Of a stretch of DNA of 64,000 nt, positions 1-20,308 are shown piece after piece. The stretch's first letter is position 1, and each line of letters begins with the position of its first letter. The notes beneath the pieces were generated by a model. It did not search any database, was not told the DNA's origin, and worked only from the letters and a program-made list of their open reading frames with translations. Both the position numbers and the translations under genes were made by a program. Source of the stretch: Vitellaria paradoxa (Eukaryota; Streptophyta; Magnoliopsida; Ericales; Sapotaceae); assembly GCA_019916065.1 (NCBI GenBank), contig CM034242.1:10918879-10982878 (forward strand), given 5' to 3'.

Positions 1-978
1 TTTATAATATTATAATTACATCTTAGATTGAGTTTTTGTAGAATGGCTTTCATAACATTATATGTTTGTAAAATATAAATAAAAAGAAGTATAGATAATT
101 ACGTAATTTTAATTAATAAAAAAATAAAGTGAAGTGTAAGAGATTACTTGTAGAGTATAAATAAGTTCACTGATATATATTTGTACATACATATATATAA
201 ATATATATGTCTCACACAATTTGAATATTATGATAACATTATTAACACTTAGTCTTAATCATTAATATTTCATTTAATATTAAACGATGATAGGAATACA
301 TTTGAAATTTATGTGACATAATTTATTTATCATTCTTTAACATTTAATATTCAAAATAAGTTCAATAATCTATTCTCAACAACTCATCGAGATGAATAAT
401 TTCTACACTATTAATATATAAAGTATTTTTAAATCATTTTTTTGACTTTTTAAATATATGTATATGGAATGGCAAATAAGGTATGCTATTTGAATATTTT
501 GAATCTTTGATGATATCCGTTAATGGTTAGAGTTCAATCTTAAAAAATACTTGTAAAATAAAAAGTTTAACAGTATTGTTATAATATCAAAATAACTTTT
601 TAGCCTCCATACTTAACATAATACAAGTGAAACAGTTAAAAATATATTTGGTCACTTATATTTTTAAAATATATTTTAAAATACAAAAAATAGATTTATA
701 CATGAATTAGACAAAAGTCGTTTTGAGTATTTTTAATCCAAAATGAGAAAAATTTTATAAAATTGGAAAATAAAAAAACGTTAAACCAAATGTATTTTTA
801 GTATCTTTAAAATTTGAAACTCAAAACAAAAATCAAAAAATAAAAAAAATAAACTAAATGCCATCTTTATTTTTTTTACATTAAAAGTCAATGAAAATAT
901 ATCATGTAATAATGTTTTTCATTTTCTTTATGCATATCTAAATCAAAGAGTGAGATATTATTATATGGTATGTATTTA

Positions 979-1368
979 AGGGTCGTTTGGAGCTCCAACT
1001 AAGTTAAAAAAATTTCAAAAATTTTCGAAAGCTATAATTTTTTCAAACTCCAAAAAATCCCAACATTTTCAAAAATTTGTCAAAATTCGTTGGAACAAAC
1101 TATTATAGTGCGTTTCAATAAATTTTGCTAAATTTTTTAAAAAGTTGGATTGATATTTGTATAAAAAAATTTCGCAAAACTCAAAAAATTTTTAAGATTT
1201 TCTACTAAAATTTTTTACGTGTCACTTTATATAATTTTTAACAATTTTATATTAAACCAAATACAAACATTTAATCATCATTTCAAAACAAATTTTTACA
1301 CTCTAAATTTCAAAAAATTTTACTTTTATTTTATTTTTTTAGGTTTTTTGAGACACTCCAAATGCCCC
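979..1368. mobile_element. Tourist-like MITE (PIF/Harbinger type)
   Basis: The ends form an imperfect inverted repeat: the left end reads AGGGTCGTTTGGAG and the right end, reverse-complemented, GGGGGCATTTGGAG. A TTA triplet lies just outside each end, matching the 3 bp TWA target duplication of PIF/Harbinger elements. The interior is AT-rich and has no transposase frame. The family assignment is inferred from termini and triplet; the exact edges may be off by a base or two. Confidence 0.5.
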
Positions 1369-2129
1369 CTTATTGACTTTTAAAGAGTGCACCTGGGTTA
1401 CCGGATTTTTTTTTTTTTTTTAATTATAGAGCTCAAACACAACTATACTCAACGTACGTTGGCACACGCGGGATCACAGCTCTTTACGGCCAATTACAGG
1501 GAGATCTTTCTTCAGCTGCAGCTGCTTTTTATATGACAAAAAGATCCCTACGGCTTTGGCAAATTTACGAGCAAGGGCTTCGCGGGCTTTTAAGGTAGAT
1601 CTGTTATTGTAGTTGGTGTACAGTTGCTTTTTAGTATACCGTCAGAGAGTCACAGGGGACGTTCAAATTAAAGTGAAAAAAAAGGCCATCCCCTGCTTTT
1701 TCTGACCAATGTTTCCTGCTTTTGTTGCGATATTTTCAGATCCACCATTTTCTCATATGATTCGTACTATTTTTCGGGAGCTGACAAATAAGCCCCGGGG
1801 CCCCCACCTTCAAGAGAAGAAAAGCAGACACACACAGCTCCTCTTAACGCGAGTGTGTTTTTCGCTATCCCACGTGGGATAATTAGGGTTGTGTGCGTGA
1901 GTTAAAATGTCCCTTCTAACCTTTCAGTTTATAAGCTAGAAGTTTAATTTGTGGGCTGTTCCTCACCCAAAAAAAAAAAAAAAAAAAAAAAAAAAATGCA
2001 AATATTGCTGGGTCTTGTCCAGTGCTTCATTATTCCTGTGGACTATTTTGTTCAATTTAAAATTTGCCCCATGGGTTATAGTGGGTAGACTATCTCACAT
2101 AAGATAGTTAGAATTATGTGTGTTATTTA

Positions 2130-2297
2130 GGATGTGTTTGGAGTTATATAAAAATATATAAAATAAAATAAAATTATAAAAATAAATGTTTCGTAATTTA
2201 TATAAAGAGTGAAAATTTTAAATTTTGTTATCTTGTAATTCATATTTGTAGAAATTTATAAAATTTTATTTTATTTTGTGTAACTTCAAACGGAGCC
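2130..2297. mobile_element. Tourist-like MITE, 168 bp
   Basis: Left terminus GGATGTGTTTGGAGTTAT pairs with the right terminus, whose reverse complement is GGCTCCGTTTGAAGTTAC. A TTA triplet directly flanks both sides (2127-2129 and 2298-2300). It has no coding capacity. The termini resemble those of the other GG..CGTTTGG elements in this window. Confidence 0.6.
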
Positions 2298-2514
2298 TTA
2301 TTATTAACTAAGCCCTCTTGGCCTTAGTTTATGAGCTAAAAGTTTGGGTTGTAATTTTTTTGATAACTTAGAACCTGCACCTATTTATTACAACTGCAAC
2401 AAATTGCATAACCGATATTTTTATTAAAAAAAAGTGTTATTTTTTTATAGAAAAAAGATACCTAAAAAAACTCTAATTTTTATTAAAATTTATCAATTAT
2501 TACTTTTACACCAA

Positions 2515-2554
<40 letters not shown>

Positions 2555-5500
2555 TATTTTGCCGTCTAAACACTACCTGAACAATCAAGTTTAGTTTGGC
2601 TACTCATAACTAAAGTTAGTTTTTTATTAGTTAATGCTCATTTTGTATTCTTATTTTTGGCGTATTTTTTATTTTGTATTTTTAAAAATAAGAAAAACAT
2701 CTCAAAACACATTTAATCACTCGTATTTTTAAAATCTGTTTTAGAAAATAAAAAATGCATTTATATATAAAATATAAAATGATAAAAAATTATTTTGAGC
2801 CTTTTTGACTCGAATTAAGAAGAATCCCAAATACGAAAAATAAAAAATGTCAAAGTAAATGTATTTTTAGTATTCTTAAAATATAAATCTCAAAACAACA
2901 AACAAAAAATAAAAATAAAAACAGAAATAGAAAAAATACAAATACAAAATAAATACCACATTAATTTTTTGATTTTTCTGAAATAATTAAAATTATCCTA
3001 TTTTATTTTAAACTTATTTTAAATCATAAAGCACAAAGATATCAAATTAATAAAAAACTAAAATGTTAGTTAGTAAAAAATTAAATTTAGCTATTGAAAA
3101 ACTAAATTTTTCTCAAAATTGTAATTTTAAATTATTAAAAAATTTTAATTAGCTAAAAGAAAGAAATTCTTAGGTTAATGCCATTATAGCATGGAGCAAA
3201 GTTGAAATAATTAAAAAAGTGTGTTTGAGTGGGCAAATTTACAACTTTGGACAAAATTTGTCAATTAAAAAATAAGGATACAAACTTTTTTTCCTTTTCA
3301 TAAAATTTTGTCTTTGCGAATCCAAACGCCCTAAGTAGGGCAAAATTGGCTTCTAAAAAAGTTGTTTTTTTTTTTTTAAAGAACACTAACAATTACAAAA
3401 AATTATGCTTTCAAACGTTTCTAAGTAGGGCAAAATTGGTTTCCACAAAAAATGTTTGTTCTCAACTGGATGATTGAGGTGTCCAATCTTCTGATTGACT
3501 TATTTCAATTATATATGATTTTCCATATTTACTTTTCATTTTTGCATTTATTACAATTCAATCAACTTTCTCTTAATTTTTATTTTATTTTAAAATTAAT
3601 TTTAATTAAATAAAAATAAAATTATTATTTAGAGAAAATCAAGACTGTTACTATATAACATTTTATCTACTGGAGTGTCTTTTGCACTTTAATCTTTATA
3701 ATCCATTAGTGCCACACAAAAAAATGTGCAACTTTGCATTAGAACACGACGCGTGCTATATTACTGCTTAATTAAGTGTTTAGTAAAAATTCATAAAAGT
3801 CGAAGAAAGTTAGAGAAAATTAGTAAAAATTAGAGAACATCAAAAAAAAAAATTGATAAGAGTTAAAGAAAGTTAGTAAAAATTAGAGAAAATTATAAAT
3901 GTGTTTAGTGTAAAAAGTTGGAGAAAATTAATTATTATTATTATTATTATTATTTAAAAATTAACGAGCCCAACACCCTCTAATTTGCTGTTATCGGGTC
4001 CAAATTATGATCAAAACATTAAATTCACAACTAGGGGTGTTCTTGTTTGGGATTAGGTTATTATCTTTAATTTTTGGGCCACCATCCTTTATGAGGAAAA
4101 TAACGAATATGTTAATTTAGTCCTTTTTCTCCTTTTTTTTTTTTTTTTTTGGGTACCTCACTCCAAAGCAGATATAATTACCTTTCAATTTAATATTTTC
4201 ACTTTTTACCATTTTGATGGTACCAGTGGGATCCATAATTCAATAATTGCTCACGAATAGAATATTTTTCTACTATTATTTTCGCATGCTTTCTTTCAAA
4301 GTAACACGTTTCTATCGACGGGCAAGTAACATCCCCCACCTACTCAATCACATTGAAGATTGTTCGATACTTCTTTCTTGGAAACTCCCTATCAGAAGCT
4401 TAGGATTTTTTAACCTTGCTTAATAATTGTAATTAATAGCTTCTCATTTGAACTTTTGTTACCGAGTTATTATTGTGTTCACTCTTATGGTGGTATTTCG
4501 ATGAAAAAAAAAATTAGTGTAAAAATCACACTTGACAAAATTTGGTCAGAGAAAGTTTAGAAAATTAATAAAAATTAAAATTTTTTTGATATTTGTTAGT
4601 AAACCAAACACACCCTAAGGGTCGAAAGAGAAATGTTAATTAAAAATAAGGAAAGAACTAGTTAACGTCTCCTATGATACACGAATATAATTATATTCAT
4701 TTTTTTAGATAATTAAACTATATTGTAATAATTAAAAAATACTTGCAAATTAAAAAAATATATGCATCAAAATATGATATTAATAGCAAATTCTTTAATG
4801 GGTATTTAATGTATTAATAATTTACAACTAATAGTATAAACATATAAACAAAGTTTATAATTGTATTACTTAGAATGAGAAACAGATAGATTAAGACAAT
4901 TATTGTCATTTTTCTTTCTCATAAATCATAATGTAAGACCCGAAGCCACTAGAGAGGAGCCATATAACAATTTTAGAAGGTAGCCAATCCTTATGGACAT
5001 GCATAAGTTGCATTTTCAGAGTGTTGCCATCAGCTGACCATTTGTTTTGATACTTGCATGGGCTCCCAGAGGCAAAGAAAAGGACCCTTCAAGTTTATCT
5101 AGTCCCATAAAGGGAGATCATTTGAGCTGTCTTTATTTGTTGATAGAAGCCAACCAAAAATGTTGCATCATGTCAATGTCTCCTTCTCTACTGGCGTAAA
5201 ACTTCACTGTTTGTGCAAAGGAGAGGAGATTAAATCATTTGCCATGGGGCATTGGAACTGAATAAAAAGGAAGAAAACGGATTACGTTCTAGGTTAAGTC
5301 ACCGGGCATGGCTTTAAAAGTCAAACCTTGTGGTCAATTTATACAATGTAATCAATACGTAAATTTTTAGAGTAATTAATATGTCCACCAAACCCGTATA
5401 AAATAAATTATTTAAATTAATATATTATTAAATAAAAAACATATTTATAACGGATTATTACATCTCCAATAATTCTAATAAATAATCTAAATAATAATAT

Positions 5501-7676
5501 ATTCACAAGTTAGGTATGAATCCAATTGTTAATACTTGAATTATTCTGTAACCAACTTCATCAGGGAGATCACTAGCTATAATCACATATTTACCAAAGA
5601 AATGTTATCCCATGATTGAGTGAACTCACTAAAACTTAGTAGTCAAATTTCTTAGAATGCTTATATGTAATAGATATAGCACTACTCTGTATCGGATGGT
5701 TCAATCATAGAGATTATAATTATATGATATGATATAGATGTAGCATATAATATAATTTATAGAAAACTAAACAAAAAGATAGTAAAGGAAATAATATAAT
5801 GACAATAAAAATCAAATAGAATAATACAAGACATTAAAAATAAAATATTCAATATAAGTAAAATTCAAGGTCAGCTTACCAAGTGTTATGCTTAGAGTTT
5901 GGCAATTCTATCCTATCCTCCAATCTATCTTCCAACTTTGGGAATTAATAAATTTCAACTACCATAAATATGATAGTGTGCAAATTTGTCACTTTTTTTT
6001 ATAACTCGATTACACACATGGTATTTTTCAAGTATTACTTGTATTCACGCACCACGAGACTACTAACCTCAAAGTATATACAATGCATTTTCAAGAATCA
6101 CTCCAATCATCCAAACATGATCTAAAGCCATCGACTATTATATGACTATACAAAGGATTGAACCCATAGATCCCCCACTATATTCAATATCAACAATGAT
6201 TAAGTTCCCATTATCGAGTATCATTAATCAATACTATACCATAACCTATTTATTATTTCAATTGTATTCAAAACAATGTCGAAAAGGGAAAGGTACAACA
6301 ATAATTTCAATAAATCCATATTTCAAGCCATATTATAATTTTCAACATCTTACAGATTTCATATGACTTATTCTCATAGTGAAAAAATTATTTTTTAAGT
6401 ATATATTTAACCTGTCGACCAATTACAAAACATAAATATACGAAATCTAATGAATAACCAAGAACATGTCTAACATAATATCAAGTTAAAATAATTGATT
6501 ATATAATAAATTAACATTATAGTTCACATATAACATAATAGAAAAATGAATATGTAATTTAAAACATTTAAATTTTATAAAACATGGTTGAAAAAATGTT
6601 TAACAGGGCATTTGAACTTTTATTTGAAAATGCAAATTTAACGTATAAACATTGGTGTCCAATTTACTTCATTCCAATTAATTCCACAAGATAAAATATA
6701 TTATATTATGCCTAGTTTCACTTATGTAAAACAAAATTTAGTTTAGAGTTTAATTAACCCAAATCATGAAGATCACTTTGCTTGAAATAAAAATCAAACA
6801 GCTAGTTATGAAAATTTTTAGAGAATTAAATACAACTATAAAATTTATGAAATTTAATTTGGTAAATTTTATATGCCTTTCAAAATTTAAATAAATTCCT
6901 AGATAAGAGATTTTTATAAAAAGTTGGACGAGTGTCAACGCAGGAGCTAACTAGAGACAACAATTTAAAAGAAATTTATATAAAATAAAATATAACTCTA
7001 ATTTTAATGAGCCATATATTTTAGAAAACTAGATTTCAAGAGTTACATTTTATATATTTTGCACTTTTTCAAAATCAAATGTTAAGATAACCAAAAACAG
7101 TATTGAAGATATCCTCAAAATCTATTCATTAGATTCTTTCTTTGTATTTCAAGCCTAAATTTTAACTTAAAACTCATATTAATACAATTATTTTTAAGTT
7201 GGAAAGAAGATTAAAAGAAATACAACTTTTATATTTTAGTGTTATCTGAATCTATCAGTCTTAAAGGTCGAAATTGTATTGGAAGCCAAGGGTAGCAAAT
7301 TTTCAAAGCGAAATAACACCATTTAAGCGTGGCCACATCCAAAGTGCCCCATGACCCTTGGGTATTTCCATGCCGTAGAAGTTCCCACAACACCATCGTG
7401 GCCAGGCCGTGTCCTTATCTCCCTCTTGTTGTGTTTTTCCAATTTGTTCAAGTTCTATATCAATTTCACTCTGTTTTATGTTTCAGTTCGAATCATTCAC
7501 TTACATTACCAAACGTGTTTTCTTATTTTTATTTCAGGAGAAAAAAATGACAACTTAAAATAAAAAATAAAAAACTAAACCTATTAAATGTAAAGAAAAA
7601 AACATAAATGTCATTAAATGGCCCCTTATAGATTCATTGTGTGGAAGTAATTTTAAGAAAATGCTATTATACACCC

Positions 7677-7708
<32 letters not shown>

Positions 7709-9590
7709 CAAACACTATCAGAATTATGTGTAATGTTAGTGCCAATTGTAAATAAGTTGAATTTTTATGCATTTTTTAACCAAATCATTCTTATATAATT
7801 TTGTAAAAATTGACCAGTTAGAGAGATTTTCTATCAGATCAATTTTAGTGGAGAATTTCAATTAGTTGGTATCACACATACCCTATTTCTCAACAAATAA
7901 TTGAAAATTACAAATTTGTGCAACAGTAGAGTAAAAATATTCTTTAGTTATACAATATTCATATAATTTCACAAAAATCATAACTTATGATAAAAATAAA
8001 CAGAAAAAGAATATTTATGTAACTGTTCCTAATTAGTTTGTGAATAAGGTTTGAGCTAAGTCACTGAGTATAAATTGTTCTTGATTAAGTTATTTGTATT
8101 GTTAGTAAGTAGTTTTCACATAGAAAATTCGAAATTAGGTATCAGTTATTGTGGATTAGAGCAATTAATACAATCATACGGGTATTAATTAATATTATTG
8201 AATTTTGCATTTATCATCAATGTTAGACTGTAATGCTAATTGACAGCACTCATCAAATCAACTAATACTAATTCAGTCTAACCCATGATATAACTACTGT
8301 CAATTTCTTTGATTCTCCCCTTAGAACAAGGTCAATGTCAAAGATTATCTAGATGATCACAATGAGAAAATTGTTATTGTTAAACTCTTCCACAGGCAAT
8401 TGCAACCCCAGTTTGACCACGCCGAGTATTGCATGAGTAGTCAATCACTGCATCTTTCCACGAGACAAACAAACAATTACAAATAATAATATCAAAGATG
8501 AGATGGGAAACATTGGCCAAGAGGGTTGTATTCTTGTCTATTACGTTCGAGGAAAAAAAGAGAATTTTGGTATTTGTGAATTTGTGAGGGAGGGAATAGG
8601 GGACATGATTAGGGTAGGCATGTATTGTCTTTTATTTTTTAAAAAAGAAAAAAGGAAAAAAAACAGACAATGATTTGAGCATGTCGAGAAGGAGACTTTT
8701 GTCTTGTTGTAAACCACTTGTGATGGCTAACAAACCAAGTGAGGCGCGAGAGGAGCTGAGGGTTGTATTCTTGTCTATTACATCATATTGTTATTGTTGT
8801 TTTTCACTACTTTTTTTTTGTTGTTGGTTAATAGATGTTTGCATATATTTTCTTTGTTGTCTTAATTTTAAAAATAAAATAATAAAATATTATTGATCTT
8901 AATAGATGGAGTAAGGGCAAGAGGAAAAAATTACTTAGTAAAATGAGAGTAGGAGAAAGGCCCCCACGTGGTGACCTCCTTGCCCAAGACATTAGGTTGG
9001 GCTATCTAAATTTTACTTATTTATGCTGAGTTCCCAAAACATTTAGTTAATAATAAGTATAAATACTCAATATTTAAAATTTACACCCGTACCATTTTCT
9101 TTGAAATGTTTATAACAATTAAATCATTTCATTAATCCGACTGTTAATATTAAATGAAAAGAAATACAGTCATATAAAAATATATATGAGATGTTACTTT
9201 AACCTTTTTAGATTATATAAATTATTCAAAATGTCTTGAGATCTTCAAAAATTAAAAAAAATGAATAATGTACTAATGAAATAATTCACAATATCTTTGT
9301 TTTATATCAGTGTTTTCATATTCAGACATTGTTATAGATAAGTTAGATTATAATCTAAAAATACAATATTTTTTTAATATTTGAGGATCTCAAATACGTT
9401 TTAGATATTTTATATAATCTAAAGAATTAAAAGATGTATCTCGATTTATTTTTTAAGAGATTTAATTGTGACGAACATTTCAAAATAAAAGTGCATGCAA
9501 GTGTAAATTTCAAATGTTGAAGGTAATTAATTACTTGTAATTAGCTAAACGTTAAGGGAGGCAAGCGTACTTTATCCATTTTTAAAAGCT

Positions 9591-10014
9591 TAGTCCTTAC
9601 CTTGTCCATAGTAGTTGATTTGGGATTCAAAAGTTATTTAGCAGAGTTAGAATTTCGTAATTCGAGAATTATTCTATGTAATTTGGAAAAAAAAAAATTT
9701 ACGGTATAATTTGAAAGGGAAATGAAAAATGCACTCTTCCATTAACTTTCAATGCGGAGTGGGAGAAGTTAATGAATGAATACAAATATTAGTCCTTAGC
9801 TCGTCCATAGTAGTAGATTTGGGATTCAAAAGTTATTTAGCAGAGTTAGAATTTCGTACTTCGAGAATTATTCTATGTAATTTGGGAAAAAAATAAAAAA
9901 TTTATGATATAATTTGAAAGGGAAATGAAAAATGCACTCCTCCATTAACTTTCAATGTGGAGTCATTAACTTTCAATGTGGAGTGGGAGAAGTTAATGAA
10001 GGAGTACAAATATT
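9591..10014. repeat. Two-copy tandem duplication, about 198 and 226 bp units
   Basis: The segment starting at 9591 (TTAGTCCTTACC) recurs at 9789 with only a few substitutions and short A-tract differences, and both copies end in TACAAATATT. The second unit also contains a perfect 21 bp internal duplication at 9943-9963 and 9964-9984. No coding potential is visible. The high similarity implies a recent duplication. Confidence 0.85.
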
Positions 10015-10084
10015 CTTACCTAATTTGAAATTAGTTGAAGTATTGAATTGAGAAAATAAAAAAGCTCAAACTCAAACTTTTGAG

Positions 10085-10645
10085 CCATATTGACAAAACT
10101 TTTAGCTTTCAGTTTTTAATTTTTGTTTTTATTTTTTTCAAAACTAATGCATGAAAACTCATTTGATAAATTTATTTTTAATTTTCAAAATTTTAAAAAA
10201 TTGAAAACTATTTTCAAAATTTTTTAAAATTATGAAAATATGACTAAGGTATTTTTTCAAGTTTTTATTTTCCTCCACAGTAACTACCACCAGTAGTGAC
10301 AACTATTACATCACCGCGATCACTACCTATCACCACCAATTGTCACCTGTTGTTACCACTGTCATCGTTACTGGCTATCACCTGTCTCTGACTACTACTA
10401 CTCATTTTCGACCATTATCAGCCAACCACCACTTTTGCCATCAGCCACCTCTGTCACTGTCGATCACACACTCCTACCAATATAAGTACCAATTAACAAT
10501 TATTGTTATCAAATATATTTTTAAGTTTTATGTTTTTTTTTTTCTTTATGGAAATGAAAACTTGGAACTTAAAAATTAAACATAAAAACTGAAAAAATTA
10601 AACACAAAGTTAAAAACTAGTAAGTTTGTCAAACGGGCAATTAAC
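10085..10645. mobile_element. Possible inverted-repeat element with a CAC-rich core
   Basis: Left flank sequence around TATTGACAAAACTTTTAG and right flank sequence around AGTAAGTTTGTCAAACGGGCA are roughly inverted copies, and AT-rich tracts inside them also pair. Between them, at 10270-10480, lies a block of loose CAC/ACC repeats much less AT-rich than its surroundings. I could not define a target duplication. It may instead be chance pairing of AT-rich sequence around a cryptically simple block. Confidence 0.25.
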
Positions 10646-10849
10646 TTTTAAAGTCTCATGCTAAGAGAAATTAGTGTGTCATTTATTTTTTTTTTTTACT
10701 CCATTTTATTCTTGATATGTAAAACTATTCACACTGACATAGAAGTCTATAATACATTTCAAATTATTTTAAATTTTTTTAAAGAAATTTGGTTAGTTGT
10801 AAGGGAGGAAATAAAATACATTGTATCTAATTAAAAATTTATGCCTTTA

Positions 10850-11030
10850 GCATGAGTTCGAGTGATTCATGGGTATACCCCTCGTAGAGAACACATGAGT
10901 TCGATTCCTGATTTAAACGGGATGTGCATGATGAGTAGCGTATATTTTCTCAGTTTACCTATTAGTTACGTGGTTCGTTGAGAACTGTAATAAATTGGTG
11001 TAAGTTCCAGGTTATCAAAAAAAATCAAAA
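10850..11030 (+). mobile_element. Possible SINE remnant
   Basis: A B-box-like GAGTTCGATTCCTG at about 10895 follows an A-box-like TTAGCATGAGTTCGAG, and the segment ends in AGGTTATC plus an A8 run. That order (tRNA-like head, unrelated body, A-rich end) fits a tRNA-derived SINE. I found no clear target duplication, so this is tentative. Confidence 0.3.
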
Positions 11031-11227
11031 TTCATACTTTATTTTATAATTTTTAAAAACCATTCAAAACTTCAACCAAAATTTAGAAATAATTCATGAA
11101 TTTTTTTAAATATGTAGGATATAATTAGGAATTGTCTGTTTACAAGAAATATCGGAATAAATTCAAGATATTTTAAAAAATTCGAAGAATTTTGTTATTA
11201 TGCCCCCGGCCCTAAAATATCATATTG

Positions 11228-11253
11228 TGGGCTCAAGGCTCACGTTCGGCCCA
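11228..11253. promoter_or_regulatory. Two Site II-like TGGGCY motifs upstream of ATG8
   Basis: TGGGCT at 11228-11233 and GGCCCA (TGGGCC on the other strand) at 11248-11253 lie roughly 400 bp upstream of the likely 5' leader. TGGGCY motifs occur in promoters of many housekeeping plant genes. Whether these act here is inference; no transcription start was measured. Confidence 0.25.
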
Positions 11254-11639
11254 CTATAATTGCGCTCGTCCGAGCGGAGTAACTAGAGTTCTGGAGAAGG
11301 GTTAAAACCGTCAAAAAGGATCGGGACACTTCCGTTAACTAACAGAGAATCAAAGCATATCCTCTACGCTTTTAGTTAATCTCCTCAGTGGACGTTCTCC
11401 TTCCACGCAATGGCCACCACACGATGTAATAGAGGCGAATCCGATGGTATGCGACTCCTCGATCGTCTCACTGTCCGTGGGACCCATTCAGAACATGATT
11501 GGGTTCTTGCGACACACGTCTGCTCACAGCTACAAGCGATCGCACAATAAACTTTCCATTTTTTCTTCTCTCCTTTTAAATGGATATGGTTGAAAGATTA
11601 GGATACAAATAGTTGAAAAACAAAGCAGAGCGGCTTTTA

Positions 11640-12092
11640 TCTCCAACGCATATCACATTGCAGAGTTCGGCGACGGAAAAGCTGTTTCACCTTTGCTCTC
11701 CTCATCGCCCAATTCTTCTCCAGGTTTAGTCTCTTCTTCTAATTTTTTTTTTCAACAAATTTTTTGGTGCTTAATTTCTCTAACTATTTCCAGATTTTAT
11801 CTTTCTTCTATTACTTGTGTTTGCATGATTGTACCTTTGATTGTTATTGTTCTTGGAAAAGAAGGAAGAAGTCAACACCAGAATGTTCTGGGTCTTTGGA
11901 GGATTTAATGATTTGGGTCTTGGTTGTTTGGTTGATGGTTGTTGTGTATTGATGTACTGTTTGTATCAAATTCTGTGTGTTTCATAAGCTGAATTGTGTT
12001 GTTTTTGAGCTTTTAAATACGTGTTGTTTGCTCTTGTGTGTGTAAAATTGGAAGCAAGGGAATGAATCTGTTGAGCTTTGATTTCAGGGTAA
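11640..12092 (+). other. ATG8 5' untranslated region with a leader intron
   Basis: The segment upstream of the ATG8 start has a good donor after 11723 (CCAG|GTTTAG) and an acceptor ending at 12087 (ATTTCAG|GG), leaving five bases of leader before the ATG at 12093. A leader intron of about 364 bp is therefore inferred, with a pyrimidine-rich first exon ending at 11723. The true transcription start is unknown; 11640 is an estimate. The short reading frames inside this intron look like shadows. Confidence 0.55.

Positions 12093-20308
<8,216 letters not shown>

Larger units (their letters stand above)
1..11200. other. AT-rich intergenic region without recognisable genes
   Basis: No reading frame here resembles a known protein; the open frames are short and of low complexity. 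The stretch holds MITEs at 979-1368 and 2130-2297, copies of a dispersed AT-rich repeat near 640-870 and 2640-2975, an ATT microsatellite at about 2513-2552, a second short ATT run near 3930-3955, a tandem duplication at 9591-10014 and a possible SINE near 10850-11030. The less AT-rich block at about 1440-1900 looks different from its surroundings but gave me no identifiable product. Other blocks (4890-5340, 7260-7440, 8340-8960) are of mixed composition and unassigned. Confidence 0.6.

Noticed and set aside
1440..1900. Less AT-rich block as a possible organellar insertion or gene fragment
   Set aside because: I could not match it to any plastid, mitochondrial or nuclear gene by eye; it needs a database search.
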